A DNA stretch of 19,805 nt from the NCBI GenBank assembly GCA_015657535.1, contig JADHZB010001209.1:1273-21077 (forward strand), written 5' to 3'. The DNA is from Nephromyces sp. MM_2019 (taxonomy: Eukaryota; Apicomplexa; Aconoidasida; Nephromycida). Numbering within the stretch: the first letter of the stretch is position 1; every line of letters starts with the position of its first letter. This document shows positions 9,206 to 19,696 of the stretch, one piece after another. Both the position numbers and the translations under genes were made by a program. Under the pieces are notes generated by a model. It was not told where the DNA came from, did no database searches, and was given only the letters and a program-made list of their open reading frames with translations.

Positions 9206-10230
9206 ATTCTTACTGAACACCAAGCGTCTTTGCCTGCCATAATGTAAACACATAACCTGGAAACCGTACCCATAACATTAGCATTTTGCTGAGATATATC
9301 AGATAGATTCCATTTATTTCGGTTAATTTAATAGAAACACGAAGTAAAAAGCGGTCCAAGTATTCTCGTGGCCATAAATATTCTGCAATATCCACTGTGA
9401 CCTTTCCACCGAGCATTACTACAGGCGTGGGAGCGCTAATACACTTTTTCATTAAAAAAATCATGTAATGTTTGTAAAGACAATTTAACTTCTCTTAATA
9501 AGATTTTGTATACCATATAATTTTTCTCCTTCGATAGCTTTGCAACAGGCGAGTATACCGTACATGTGCGACGAGTACACCTACAAAATATCGAGTCCAT
9601 ATGTGCTAGCAAGCACCACTATGTTTCCACGACGCTCCGCAGAGCAATACATACTGAAGAGAGCATACCAAACAGGTAATCAGCTGTGATTTTCCTAATC
9701 TTCCCCGTAGAACAGAAACCACTGAAGTTTCGATTTTCATTACTACGACTGTATTATATTTTTGGACCTCTTTAAAATAGATGATGGTTTAAAAGATTCT
9801 GAACTTCATGGTCCGATACAACACACATGTAAAAAATGCGCGTAGTATTTTCGTTGCCTCCGTGGTAGAGATATATGTACCACAACTATTAATCCAACCA
9901 TGTCGATCATGGGTGATGTTTTTACCCTAGGCTTTACAGGGTAGGAACAGCAGTACTTCCAGACTTTTGAAGTAGGATTTCTCCTCCATGCCTTTCTCTG
10001 ATTGTTCAATTCCATCAGCCCAAATGCATATTAGTATCTCACCTTTTCAACTCGATCCCAATGATTCCCCGGCTTTTGTGAGCGGTATAAACCTCATTAT
10101 TCTTTTATAGTTTGCTCATGGCACCGGCTAACATGCTCAGCCGGACAGAAATTTGCGCAAGTTTCGTGGGAAAGCACACCAGGCTGCCTTTATGCTAACC
10201 TTTATTACAGTGCATCTGCTGCAGCCTGCG

Positions 10231-10607
10231 GTACCACTAGAGAAGTATCCACAACCCAATTGTGCTAGACGCTTGGCTACCCTATGTTCTTGGCACCTAT
10301 GCAGACACTATAAAAGTATGCGCAACCCAATTGCGCTAGGTGTTTAGTCACCTACAAAGTTTTTTCGCACCCGTGCCGACACTACCTGTGCTAGCACTAG
10401 AGAAGTATCTGTAACCCAATTGTGCTAGGCTTTTAGTTATCATACAATGTTTTTCGCACCCGCGGTAACACTAGAGAAGTATCTGTAACTCAATTGCGAA
10501 AGATACTCAATTACCCCACATTTTCGCACCCGCGATACCACTGAAGAAGAATCGGCAAACCAATTGTGCTAGGCGTTGTAGTTACCCTACATGTCTTTTG
10601 CACCTAT
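10231..10607 (+). repeat. Degenerate ~72-bp tandem repeat, 5 copies
   Basis: Copies at about 10231-10303, 10304-10377, 10394-10464, 10465-10534 and 10535-10607, with a 16-base spacer after the second. Shared blocks in order: ACACTAGAGAAGTAT, AACCCAATTGTGCTAGG, a variable block ending TTACCCTACA, and TTTTCGCACCCGCG. Copies differ by substitutions, so the array is old. No stable reading frame runs through it. Confidence 0.88.
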
Positions 10608-13600
10608 CTTCCACGCGCATAGAGCAAGCACTCCTCGAAAACCATACTATGGTTCCTTGGCTGACCCCCGCTACCTAGGGATTCATAAATCGCTACATCA
10701 CGGTTACCCCTGCACTGTTTCGTCACCTCGCGAAATGCGTTACTGAGCTGGCGCAACAAGTTTCCCTCTTCCCCTCCCTCCATGTCTGACGTGGGAACAA
10801 CCCCGTTGCCCCTGTATCTTCGGCCTGAGATGCTAAACATACACAAAGACTAGAGGAGCTGAGATGACCTTTGGCTACAGTAGCTTTCCTGCGTTGTTTT
10901 CAGTGCCGCGCGGTGTCGTCGCCCGCCTCCTCTCTCTAATAATAAGTTCCCTGGGTATAGCCGGACCTCTTAGCCAGTAGTTTGCAGCATGACGGGGTTA
11001 TCCCAGCGCGCACCTTTGCTGTGTTACGTTTTCAGCTTGCCCTGTCAGAGAGGTGGCAACTTCTCGCTTCACACCGAAAGAAACTTGGGTGCCGAAAATG
11101 GTGCGCGTGAGCACCTTGGAACCGGCCTTTCACGGCGCCTTCACATATCCATAATATATGTTTTGCACTCGCTGGTAAAGGTTGTTTTTATAACGCGGTT
11201 GTGCTTAGAGTATCAAGGCATTTCAACTCGTTGGTCCGCTGCAAAGTACCTAAAAGGCGATCCTTCTCATCGATCGTCTACGCTACTTAGACAAATTAAC
11301 TCGTTACTATCTTATTCAAGGTATATAATTTTTAGGGTGATATCTCTCGCTTGCCCATTGTGATTGTGGCTTTGATGTCTCGCATTTGCTCTTGAGTGGG
11401 ATTTATGTAGCTGCATTTGCCATTCACTGACGATCTTCATGGTGGTGCGCTTGAAATGACGACTCGTAGATGCCGAAAGGTTGTTGTATTGTAGATGGGA
11501 ACGTAGAAAAAAACAAAGTATAAAGGATTTTTATATAGTTTTCTTAAAATGTAAAGCTCTGTGTGTAGGTTTTTCTTTTTTCCGCTTATAAAAGGATTTG
11601 CGCGGTTTGGTTTTGTTTGTTAAACTATTGTAATAATTTTAGGATAAACATGCTGTCTAACGTTTTTCGTGTAATCCACATATCGTGGCATCTTCGCTTG
11701 CCAAGTGGATAGTGGCTTGCCGTCCCGCTTGATGACTTCAAATAGTTTGGGATAGGCTTTATTGATGCAAGTTTTAGAGTATTCAAATTAGTTTAAAGTA
11801 TAGATATACCTTATTGATAGATAGTATCACGTAGTCTGAAATCGGCAGGTGCAATTAGGCTAATGGTTTGTATATGCAGCCTGAGCCTTTCAAGTGGCTC
11901 AATAGATGTGTAGTTAGAAAATTCTCATAAGTGCTGCGTTCCCTTCGTGCACGCACTTTTTACCTTTAGTTTACCGAGGCAAGCAACCTGGATGTTCTTT
12001 ATTAAGCACTCATGTAGATGTAGGGTGCAGTCTGTTGTTCTTGCCTTGCATTCTGTACTGGGACTTTCTCGTGTATGAGGTGCGTGGAACTAGTAGTTTC
12101 TGTATCGTGTATAGTGCATTTAAACACGGAAAAAGCCTTCTCCACCACGCGCTATAGCGATAACTAGCAGGGCATGGTTAGACAATACTTTTTCTCGTAT
12201 ATAATCGGGTGCTATTCTAGATCAGAGCACTTTCCTGATGTCTTACTTCTACCATAGAATGATTTGAGTTTTTCCAAACAGGCTAGGCAATTTCCTCGTT
12301 TCAGTATTAAGTTTTGTGTGTTGTGCGTATTGCATCTGGCTGTGTGCTATGACAGAGACTTGAATGTTTCTTGAAATTTTTTTCCAGGATAGCTCTCTAT
12401 CGTGTCCCCTAGTGTGTGTTCATAATTCATGTCTCTACTCCGTAAATCGACAATGGCAGATAAATTTTTTATTTATTTTCTACCGAACTCTCCACAGGTT
12501 CTTGAGTATTCCGGTAGCGGCGTTTGTGAACTAACGACTTAAAGATCTCCCTTTCATGTGAGCATCTTACCCCTTGTATCATAAAATTTAGTGCAACTCA
12601 CTTGGCGGAATATTTACAGGGAATAGCGTTGAGAGGTTTGCTATCCTTTTTATGTTTAAGTGGGCCTTCTTCGCTTCTAAGTAATGTTTTTTTCTGTAGT
12701 TTGCCTTCATGTTAACTCTCGGGTTTTTGTGGGATTGGATTGCTTTCTGTAACTACAAACTGCCATTTGGGAACTAATGTTCTCGAAAGTACTCAAGCTC
12801 CAAAATCTACCACACACTATGCCCACTGTTCCGAGGTTTCTCTGGTTGGGAATGACTTTCTCAAGTTTCTATGCTGCTATAAAATCTACACGATTTTTAG
12901 CTTGAGTTATTCCTTGTGAGTTGCTAGAAGTTCGTTAGCAGGCGTCATCTCAACAAGTTTTAGTCTATATCATGGTTCTGCTAAAGCAGCATTGTCAGAC
13001 CTAGCTTTCATGTGTATGCGAGTGCCATGGGAGAGTGCTGGCGCTGCGTGATGGCTGCTTAGAGGGTGTATTCGAAACTTTCTATGCTATTGTGTGGTAT
13101 GCCTCCTTACGTGAAAGTGGCAAGGTATCTATGTGACTTGGTGTTAATACTCTAACAGCATACAATATGGCTGATATTATGCTGTGATGTATCTCCTGTT
13201 CCAAACTTCTGGGTGTTCATAATGTTAACTCTTACGATTCACTGATAATGATTTAAGGTGAAGAGTTTTTACTTGGGGTGGTGTTTGAGCAGCGTTGCGG
13301 TAGGATGGGAACGATAAAGGCATCATTTCTTCTACTTCCTGTTTTCCCTTTTCCTTTTTATCTTCTTTAGTTATTCTCAGGCTCTTCTTCCTCCCACTAA
13401 TACTCTTTGTTCTGCTAATATAATACATTGTTTTATATTATCTATCTACAGTGCTTTTTCTCAGCTTTCCAAGCCTTTCTTAGTCTTGGGTGATGTTGCA
13501 TACGTGAATCCATCGATCTCTTTTGAATTCATGAATATGACTCAACGATGTTAACGAGTCTCGCATATTCACTCCAACTTCGCTTGTTCTAGGCTTCGGG

Positions 13601-13840
13601 CTATTCTTACTTGATGTATTGAGATGATATACATAGTGATCCGAATGTACACTTGTTCTTTGATTATTAGTTTACCCATAAAACACACACCACGTATAAT
13701 AAACTCTATGTGAAGGGACTGTCCTCAAACTTCGCTCGCATCAGAAGCGTATGGCAACCATCTCTCTTCAACCCTACATTTTGATGCTTTTTACTTACAT
13801 TCAATATGCTTAACTTTGTGTGTCAGGACACTGCAAGGCA
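10608..13840. other. Intergenic region upstream of the second gene, no gene seen
   Basis: About 3.2 kb. From about 11.3 kb the + strand again becomes T/G-rich. A 124-codon frame (10989-11363) and an 80-codon minus frame (10604-10846) have no recognisable domain, and I do not call them genes. The end of this stretch should hold the promoter of the gene starting at 13843. Confidence 0.5.
13695..13703 (+). promoter_or_regulatory. Possible TATA-like element upstream of the second gene
   Basis: TATAATAAA lies about 140 bp before the start codon. Position and sequence are compatible with a core promoter, but such AT runs are common here. If GTGTGTCAG (13818-13826) is an acceptor, the true promoter is further upstream. 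Confidence 0.2.
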
Positions 13841-13842
13841 GA

Positions 13843-13960
13843 ATGATGACGCTGCTACCATCCAAGATGGTACGGATAAGCAGGCAACACGTAATATACG
13901 CTTGGCTCATCTTCAGTACTTTTCTGATTCAAGCTAAAAGTAGCCATATTATGTCCATCC
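13843..13960 (+). CDS. Second gene exon 1: start codon and signal peptide
   Basis: Tandem ATGs at 13843 and 13846 lead MMTLLPSKMVRISRQ, a basic n-region, then the hydrophobic core VIYAWLIFSTFLIQA, with a likely cleavage before KSS. Leaves in phase 1 at ATCC|GTAAGT (13961). The frame upstream is open back to TGA at 13711 but holds no in-frame ATG, so 13843 is the first possible start unless an upstream exon is missing. Confidence 0.7.
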
Positions 13961-16900
13961 GTAAGTCTTTAAATGTTTTTATATGAAAACTAGTCTTTTG
14001 CGTTCATATAGCTTTATTCCCTAGTGTGTATCTAGTTGGCTGATATCAACCAGTGTCCATACTTCATTCGCCATTATGAAGTGGTGTATGTGCTTGTATA
14101 ATTCTATATTACCACTGATAAAAAGCATCACCCTCTTCGCTCCTATATATCCCAAATCAATCAACTAAACTCCCTTGTATCGCTGATAAGCTTCAAAGTT
14201 TGATGTTTTCTCACTGAAAATATCACAGCTAACGACTTTTACGCTAATGGGACATCATGTGAATCCACTCTGCCGGATCAAGACTTGACCTGCCCTATAT
14301 TTGGAATCAGTGTGCGCGAAAACGGAGGTTATTTAACTCAGCAGCAAATTGAAGACAAGTGTGTATCCCTGGGTTTTCTGGGTTGTCTGGAAGATGAAAT
14401 GCTTTTCCCTGATGGCACCTGTGGTAGGTGCCCGGATTCGCATCCTGTGGATGTGACTGCGGATGGTGAGTGTAGCTAAAATTGCTTGGTTTGTATCGTG
14501 AAGATGTTTGTTAGCCTTCCTCTTCATACCAATATATAGATTGCAAAGGTGTTAAACCGGGGTGCTCTAGTATTGTGAAACATTATCGCTTATATGTAAA
14601 ACTAATCGTCTTCATGCAACGGTGCTAGTCTTCACTGAAAGCTTGTAGGTTCAATCAAAGCATCTAGTCTCAATCGAAGCTTCTAGTCTGCATGGTGAAA
14701 TTCGTGGTTTGCGCGTATTAATTGCCTATCAATCTGCTATCCATCAGTTAAAAGTCTATGTGGAGTCTGCATCTTTAATAAAGCATCGGGCTATTCCGCT
14801 GATATCAATTGTTAATATATGTGATTATCTCGTGATAATGAAACCTGTGATTATGCAATGATCATCTAGTGCAGCAGATGGTGATTTTCTCTGTTGATTT
14901 GCACTAGTATTGTGAGCTGGAACAGCAGTTGAACTTGAGTGCTAAGCGTTGAGTATCCTGCAAATGCAAATAGTTTATAGAGATTTCCAGTATACACTTT
15001 GCTTTTGTTTTGATCTAGCGATGTGCCTCAAGTTTGTTGGCTTACAATTTTGGATAATCTTAACGATGGTACAGTCGTCTTCTATGGCATGACATATATG
15101 GGTGTGTGTTAAAATTTCTCTTTGTATTTTGCTAGCAGTTGCATTGATTTCCAGTTCCGGTTAAGTCTGCATTTCCAACTTTTTTTGTAGATTAGTAGCT
15201 GCAGCGTCCTTAGCGTTTGATTTTAGCCGGAAATAGGCAAACACACCAGGTTGAGTTTCATCCATCAACAAATACCTCAGTTCTATCTCTAAGAAGAATG
15301 AAAGATTTCTTGATCTCACACTTCTCAGCTCACATTTCATGTGGCTTAAGTTGATATCTTGTCATGATTAGTTCTACACACATTCCACACACCAGCCAAG
15401 AAGAAAATATCATCCATTCCACAACATATATGTATAGTTCTATACACTTTGTCTTGTCCACTACATTGATAGAGTTTTCTTACTCATCACCATGAGTAGA
15501 CATTAGCTTCATCACAAGATTTCAAGGCTTTCTACCCACATTCGAATATTCTTTTTGCTTAGCTCATTCGTATGCTCTTAGTGATCATACATCATCCTCA
15601 GATAGAGTAATTCATTCTAGGCGTTTTCTTCTTATTTCGCCTATGTGTAAGGCTGACTTCACCAAAAGAAGCAACTGTAGCAGCCATTTAACCGAATTAC
15701 GCTATTGAAGATTCCAATCCACACACACAGACATACGGACACGCACAGACACGCAGACACACACAAGCTTACCTACTATGTATCTCTCCTGTGTGAAAGC
15801 TCATTATATTTTACATACGATGGTTTGAAGTGTTTGGTGTCTCATTCAATTTTCTTTGAGTTTTGATCGTTTTACCCATTAATGTTGCATTCTAAGACTA
15901 AGTACCTTTCTGGACGAGATTGCGAAGTTCGAGCCTCACTGCTTGTTGGAAGACCTCCGGAGCCATGTAGGGTATCGCTATTTGCTCACTCACTGTTGTT
16001 AGGTTGTAGTGTTTGTGTATATTGTTTCTTTGATAGATTTCCTAGTGCAAATTCTAGTTAATTTTGTTGATATTGCGTGCGTACGTTGTGAGTTTTGTAT
16101 ATGTCAAGGAGCAGAAATTTGAGTAAGTAGCACGAGATATAGTGTAGATACAGGCCTGCTTTTTATAGGTTAAACTGACGTTTTTTAGGATGATTTGTGA
16201 GCTTGTAGGTCTTTGGAAGATGGTAGTTGTAGTGGAGAGATGTGGGGTAGCAGCTGTGAAGAGGAAACAGGATTTTTCATTTGGAAGATACTTTTGTTGG
16301 GTAGAATAAGCAGATGACAAGAGTTTCATGTATTTAGGCTGAAGGAGTTGAGAAGCATCAGTGACGCAAGTTGACTGAATGAATGCGTGTGTGCATCTCA
16401 TATAGAAGTAGATCAGCTTTGTTGTTTGCGTGAGGAGGCAATGTGTAGTTTGCTTTTAGTTTGATGAAATGCGTACTTTCAAGGCTCAGTAATACTTTGG
16501 AGTGGAGTAAGCCAGTTTTGCTCTTTTAATGGAATCATTCAAAGTGTAGCTGCCTTGACAGCAGATTCGATTGCTGAGCTAGCAAGTGTGTGAGTAGCGA
16601 CTCAGAAACTACTAAATTGACTAATAATTCATCCACTGTACAAAGAGTGAACGGATTTTTGATTTGGCTAGTCCACTAGATACGGAGAATAAGTTGTCGA
16701 TCTAGAAATAGTATTATTATGTTAAGCAACTGAAATGAATAGGTTACATACACGCTAGGTACACACAGCATGTTCACACTAGCGCAGAATGGATATCACG
16801 TAATACACTCAAGCTTTCTTCTACCGAGTATCCTCCTAGGAATAATACAGTTTGGCAGATATATACTGGTCATGCATCCATTCATGCTTTTGAATTTTCC

Positions 16901-19678
16901 TAGCAATACCACGCGAAAACTACAGATGCATTCACCAGAAAACCATATCCTCGTCTCAAAATGCTCGTCTGCGAAGGGGAGATGAAACAGATTTGAGATG
17001 AGATGTTTGTATGAAAACAAAGGGCGTGCTCTCAAGTAGTAGAAGGTGATAATAAGAGAGAAGTAGGCGTGAAGTTTCAGCTTGCAACTGGTTTTAGATG
17101 TTTTTTGCAAAGGAAGTAGGCGAAGTCTTCTTGATGAGAAAATTATGTATCGGCCAGTCTAGCAACCAGGTCAACCTCATTGGCTCAGTATCAAATTTTA
17201 CATGCATATGCTTGCAGGAAACTTGTTCTGTGAAAATCAATCTGGTGAGAGACTGACTTTTCAGAATCCTTTCTTCTGTGAGCATAGCGAAGATGCAACT
17301 CTTCCTGTGCATCACAGACCATGTTTTGCAGCAAGTAATGCTCCAACGGTAGGTGTGTGTGTATTCGTTTGTGTGTACGCGTGTGCTTATGTTCGTATGT
17401 ATAAGTGCTCATGTGTAAGTGCGTGTGTATGTGTACATGTGTTCCCTTTTTTTATGAATGGAAGGCAATTTTTTCCTTTTCTTAGTATGATTTGGTAGAT
17501 TTTTCGTTGGAAAAGTGTTGGGTTTTATGAAGCTTCTCGCAAAATTCTCAATATTTGTACACACACATCCATAGAACTGATCTTCCTTCGCCCAACAAAA
17601 CCTGATTTTTTCCCGACTGTGAGCATCATCTTGCTGCTATGCAGGCAACAATTGAGCACTACTACGCTGGTACTAATGTGTATGATACGATGGCAATGGA
17701 GGCATGCTATTCTCATTATGGAGCTAACATAGCGGCTCCTATATACACTGTAGTAGATCAGACGATAAAACGTGATGAGCCCTACAAATTTCCAGTGGTG
17801 TCGTTCTATGCGCAAGATATAGATCATGGATTTCTGCAATGCCCGATATACACTAAGAAGTATGATTATCTGGTGAGAAATCTGCAATTAAGTGAAGAAT
17901 GCTTGGATTTTCGCGTATCATGCTAAGGATGGTATGTTTCTGTGTGTGAGGCTTGAGATATTGATATTGAGTGGAAATTTGCGGTGATCCTATTGCTATG
18001 TGGTGGCGTATGTTTGGATTCGTTCTGGCGTGATTGTGTGTGTTTTTTGTGGGTGATTCTGTGTGTGTGAAATGGGAAAAGAGCTGGTGTTTAACACGCT
18101 GTTAGAATCCCCTGGATAGATAGGGCATTATGAATTGAGGCGATATCTTCAGAATTGACTGGATTATGTGGTTGTGCGTGCAATGCATGTGTTTTCCTGC
18201 CTTATTTGGGTGGATGCTATCTGTGAGTGTGGGTGATGTACGCGTGTGATATTGAGTCAATTTTCTCTCGACTTATAGAATGTCCTTTTGTTCAACATGT
18301 ATGTGTGTGCATCTGTGTTGCTTTTAGACTCCCTGGTGGATTGCACTCTATGTTTATCTTGGAATTACTGCGGTTTGGTTGGGCTGTTACTACGCCTATT
18401 ATACAGGTATGTGTGTTGCCTGCTGCAATTTTGATGGTTTTGATGATTTTTTGTATGTAACATGGTATTTTCCTGCGGATTGAGAGGCTTATCCATGTGT
18501 GCTAAATCGACGACACTTTTGTAGAGGAGATACTTATGAGCTTCTTGATATGAATGCCACGTTCTTTGTAGAGAAGCAGGTACTCTCTCGCAGATCCCTG
18601 TTGTTTTAATGTAGTGATTTGCTTTGTTGAAGGCGTCTTTTTTGGTTGTTTGTGTGCTTTTTTTTGTGGGATATATCCTTATCTATATCAAAATGAATGT
18701 TTATGTGTGTGCGTGTGGTTTTCGGTTGAACAACACTTAATCTAGGAGGCACCACAATCATTATATTTTACTCGTCCCTTTTTGTTACTCTGTTTATCAG
18801 TGTGCACAAGAGCCTCGAAGGATACCAAACCGGTGCTTGCCAAGATGGAAACGCGTGCGCCGGTATGAAAGGCTTTCATTGAAGATGGATGCGAGCTCTC
18901 TTTTGATGTTTTTTTTCTATAGTTGGCGCTAGCGTGTGTTGTACTACTGAAGAGTGTACATAAATTATTTCTGTGCAAGTTGAGTTTTTATGTATGTGTA
19001 TATACTGGATTCATTTGTGTGTATCACATCTGTAGGTTGGAACCATTTTGTGTGCATTATCTTGGTGTATATAGGAATTGTGTATCACCTCTGTGTTGAA
19101 CACGGGTAGGTGTATGTCAAAATTCTCTGTATATAATCTGTGTGTATGTTGAAGCTGTATGTGTGTCCTATCTAAGCTCCCTGTTCTTCTCTTCGGCAGA
19201 TAATGGAAGATGGACCAAGCGTTGCTGAGGTTGATGGTATATTGCAGAAAGGCTACACTGGGAGCTTAATTGGCAAAGTGACTTTTTGGGTGTTGATTGG
19301 TCTTGCTATTGCTGCTAATGGCTTTCAGATATTGTAAGTTTTATGCGGGATAAGGAGTATGTTGGGAAGTAGCTTGGAAGGGATGAGTGATATCTTTTAC
19401 GAGGCATGGAATGCCTTTTTCTTGCATTTTTCATTTTTTAGAGCGAATTTGCCTGTTTTTCCTGGTTTTCGGATATTTTGTAGAAGATGAGGAAGTAGAT
19501 GTTTAGTATTTATTTTTGTGGGGTTTTGAAGATGGAAGAGTAGATGATAGGAGAACAACATGTATGAACAACTTTATTTGCAGAATTAATCTTGATGTAT
19601 ACGGAATTACTTACCCCATATGTTATGCGGAAAATGTTGCATCTTGTGGAGGAAATCCGGTTTTCACATGGAGAACAG
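13843..19678 (+). CDS. Secreted-entry cysteine-rich membrane protein, 8 exons, 3' incomplete (possible P5B-like ATPase N-terminus)
   Basis: The joined exons 13843-13960, 14229-14465, 17218-17348, 17645-17872, 18328-18406, 18527-18579, 19200-19333 and 19584-19678 give 1075 nt, 358 codons with no stop. All seven introns are GT...AG with matching phases (1,1,0,0,1,0,2). Order: signal peptide (1-31), cysteine-rich ectodomain (about 35-238), helix WWIALYVYLGITAVWLGCYY, linker of about 45 residues, helix FWVLIGLAIAANGFQILI, then the loop NLDVYGITYPICYAEN. The family is not certain. The linker-helix pattern (GILQKGYTGSLIG, then a helix, then 'LDVYGI') loosely recalls P5B N-termini, and a P5B gene lies upstream in the same direction. 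A different receptor-like or channel protein is equally possible. The structure is well supported; the function is not. Confidence 0.72.
13961..14228 (+). other. Second gene intron 1 (268 bp)
   Basis: Strong donor GTAAGT; acceptor AAATATCACAG. No other content. Confidence 0.7.
14229..14465 (+). CDS. Second gene exon 2: cysteine-rich ectodomain, part 1
   Basis: Enters in phase 1 (C|CT gives Pro) with PNDFYANGTSCESTLPDQDL and leaves in phase 1 at GATG|GTGAGT (14466). Six cysteines: TSCES, LTCPI, DKCVS, LGCLE and TCGRC. The end, FPDGTCGRCPDSHPVD, has the look of small disulfide-rich extracellular repeats ('DGTC-x-x-CP'). NGT is a potential N-glycosylation site. Confidence 0.8.
14622..14700 (+). 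repeat. Degenerate ~20-bp tandem repeat, about 4 copies
   Basis: Variants of CTAGTCTYMAYYGAAAGCTT recur four times with substitutions. Confidence 0.5.
15719..15767 (+). repeat. CA-rich simple repeat
   Basis: CACACACACAGACATACGG followed by ACACGCAGACACACAC. It is the opposite strand sense to the TG runs found elsewhere in these introns. Confidence 0.9.
17218..17348 (+). CDS. Second gene exon 3: ectodomain, part 2
   Basis: Enters in phase 1 with GNLFCENQSGERLTFQNPFF and leaves in phase 0 at ACG|GTAGGT (17349). Three cysteines (LFCEN, FFCEH, RPCFA). NQS is a possible glycosylation site. The exon is preceded by a fair acceptor and followed by a GT-rich intron start. Confidence 0.72.
17349..17644 (+). 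repeat. Second gene intron 3 with GT-rich tract at its donor
   Basis: The donor GTAGGT runs straight into about 90 bases of GT-rich repeat (17349-17441; GTGTGTGTGTATTCG, GTGTGTACGCGTGTG and so on). Acceptor CTGCTATGCAG. Confidence 0.75.
17645..17872 (+). CDS. Second gene exon 4: ectodomain, part 3
   Basis: Phase 0 in and out; donor CTG|GTGAGA (17873). It encodes ATIEHYYAGTNVYDTMAMEA, then CYSHYGANIAAPIYTVVDQT, ending FLQCPIYTKKYDYL. It is tyrosine-rich with two cysteines, has no membrane helix, and probably forms the membrane-proximal luminal segment. I recognise no domain. Confidence 0.78.
17873..18327 (+). other. Second gene intron 4 (455 bp), TG-rich
   Basis: Donor GTGAGA, acceptor TTGCTTTTAG. 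Several GTGTGTG runs lie between 17940 and 18075. No gene seen. Confidence 0.75.
18328..18406 (+). CDS. Second gene exon 5: first membrane helix
   Basis: Enters in phase 0 with TPWWIALYVYLGITAVWLGC, then YYAYYT; leaves in phase 1 at ACAG|GTATGT (18407). A hydrophobic, aromatic-rich span of about 21 residues right after the ectodomain, consistent with a transmembrane helix. Confidence 0.8.
18527..18579 (+). CDS. Second gene exon 6: 53-nt exon in the hydrophilic linker
   Basis: Phase 1 in (G|GA gives Gly), encoding GDTYELLDMNATFFVEKQ; phase 0 out at CAG|GTACTC (18580). The acceptor must be the second AG of GTAGAG; using the first gives an early stop. The exon is small and its donor is weak, so this is the least secure junction, but it links exons 5 and 7 in frame. 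Confidence 0.62.
18580..19199 (+). other. Second gene intron 6 (620 bp), T/G-rich
   Basis: Donor GTACTC, acceptor CTTCTCTTCGGCAG. TGTGTGTGCGTGTG near 18703-18717 and further GTGTAT runs from 18990 on. A minus-strand frame at 18742-18978 has no recognisable content. Confidence 0.65.
19200..19333 (+). CDS. Second gene exon 7: linker and second membrane helix
   Basis: Enters in phase 0 with IMEDGPSVAEVDGILQKGY, then TGSLIGKV and the helix TFWVLIGLAIAANGFQIL; leaves in phase 2 at ATATT|GTAAGT (19334). An acidic linker followed by G-Y-x-x-S-x-x-G just before a helix loosely resembles the entry to the first long helix of P5B pumps. This is from memory of the family and not tested. Confidence 0.8.
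19584..19678 (+). CDS. Second gene exon 8: loop after the second helix (gene continues beyond window)
   Basis: Enters in phase 2 (TT|A gives Leu) with LINLDVYGITYPICYAENVA, then SCGGNPVFTWRT. Leaves in phase 1 at ACAG|GTATGT (19679). Two cysteines may pair on the luminal side. The next exon lies outside the window. Confidence 0.78.
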
Positions 19679-19696
19679 GTATGTGGGTGTGAGTTC

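Larger units (their letters stand above)
6501..10230. other. Gene-poor block of even base composition
   Basis: About 3.7 kb without the strong T/G strand bias of the rest. All frames are under about 90 codons and resemble no family I know. ATCATATGAT palindromes occur at 7583-7592 and 7700-7709. It could be decayed mobile DNA or plain intergenic sequence; neither can be shown here. Confidence 0.5.
14466..17217 (+). other. Second gene intron 2 (2752 bp), unusually long
   Basis: Donor GTGAGT, acceptor GCTTGCAG. Joining 14465 to 17218 gives a clean phase-1 codon (VTADG|NLFCENQ). Contents: a ~20-bp degenerate repeat (14622-14700), a CA-rich minisatellite (15719-15767) inside a C/A-rich stretch (about 15240-15800), and minus-strand frames at 16054-16401 and 16796-17110 without recognisable domains. 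A small extra exon cannot be excluded. Confidence 0.6.

Noticed and set aside
10231..10607. CRISPR array reading of the regular repeats
   Set aside because: The copies are directly adjacent and diverged with no unique spacers, and the DNA is eukaryotic.
10604..10846. 80-codon minus frame with polar, Gly-rich composition
   Set aside because: Looks protein-like but I recognise nothing, and it overlaps the edge of the 72-bp repeat array.
10989..11363. 124-codon + frame in the intergenic region
   Set aside because: No recognisable domain, no credible splice partners or promoter; length is compatible with chance. Left uncalled but worth a homology search.
16054..16401. 115-codon minus frame, rich in Thr and Ser
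   Set aside because: No motif, splice context or conserved feature; kept only as part of the antisense hypothesis.
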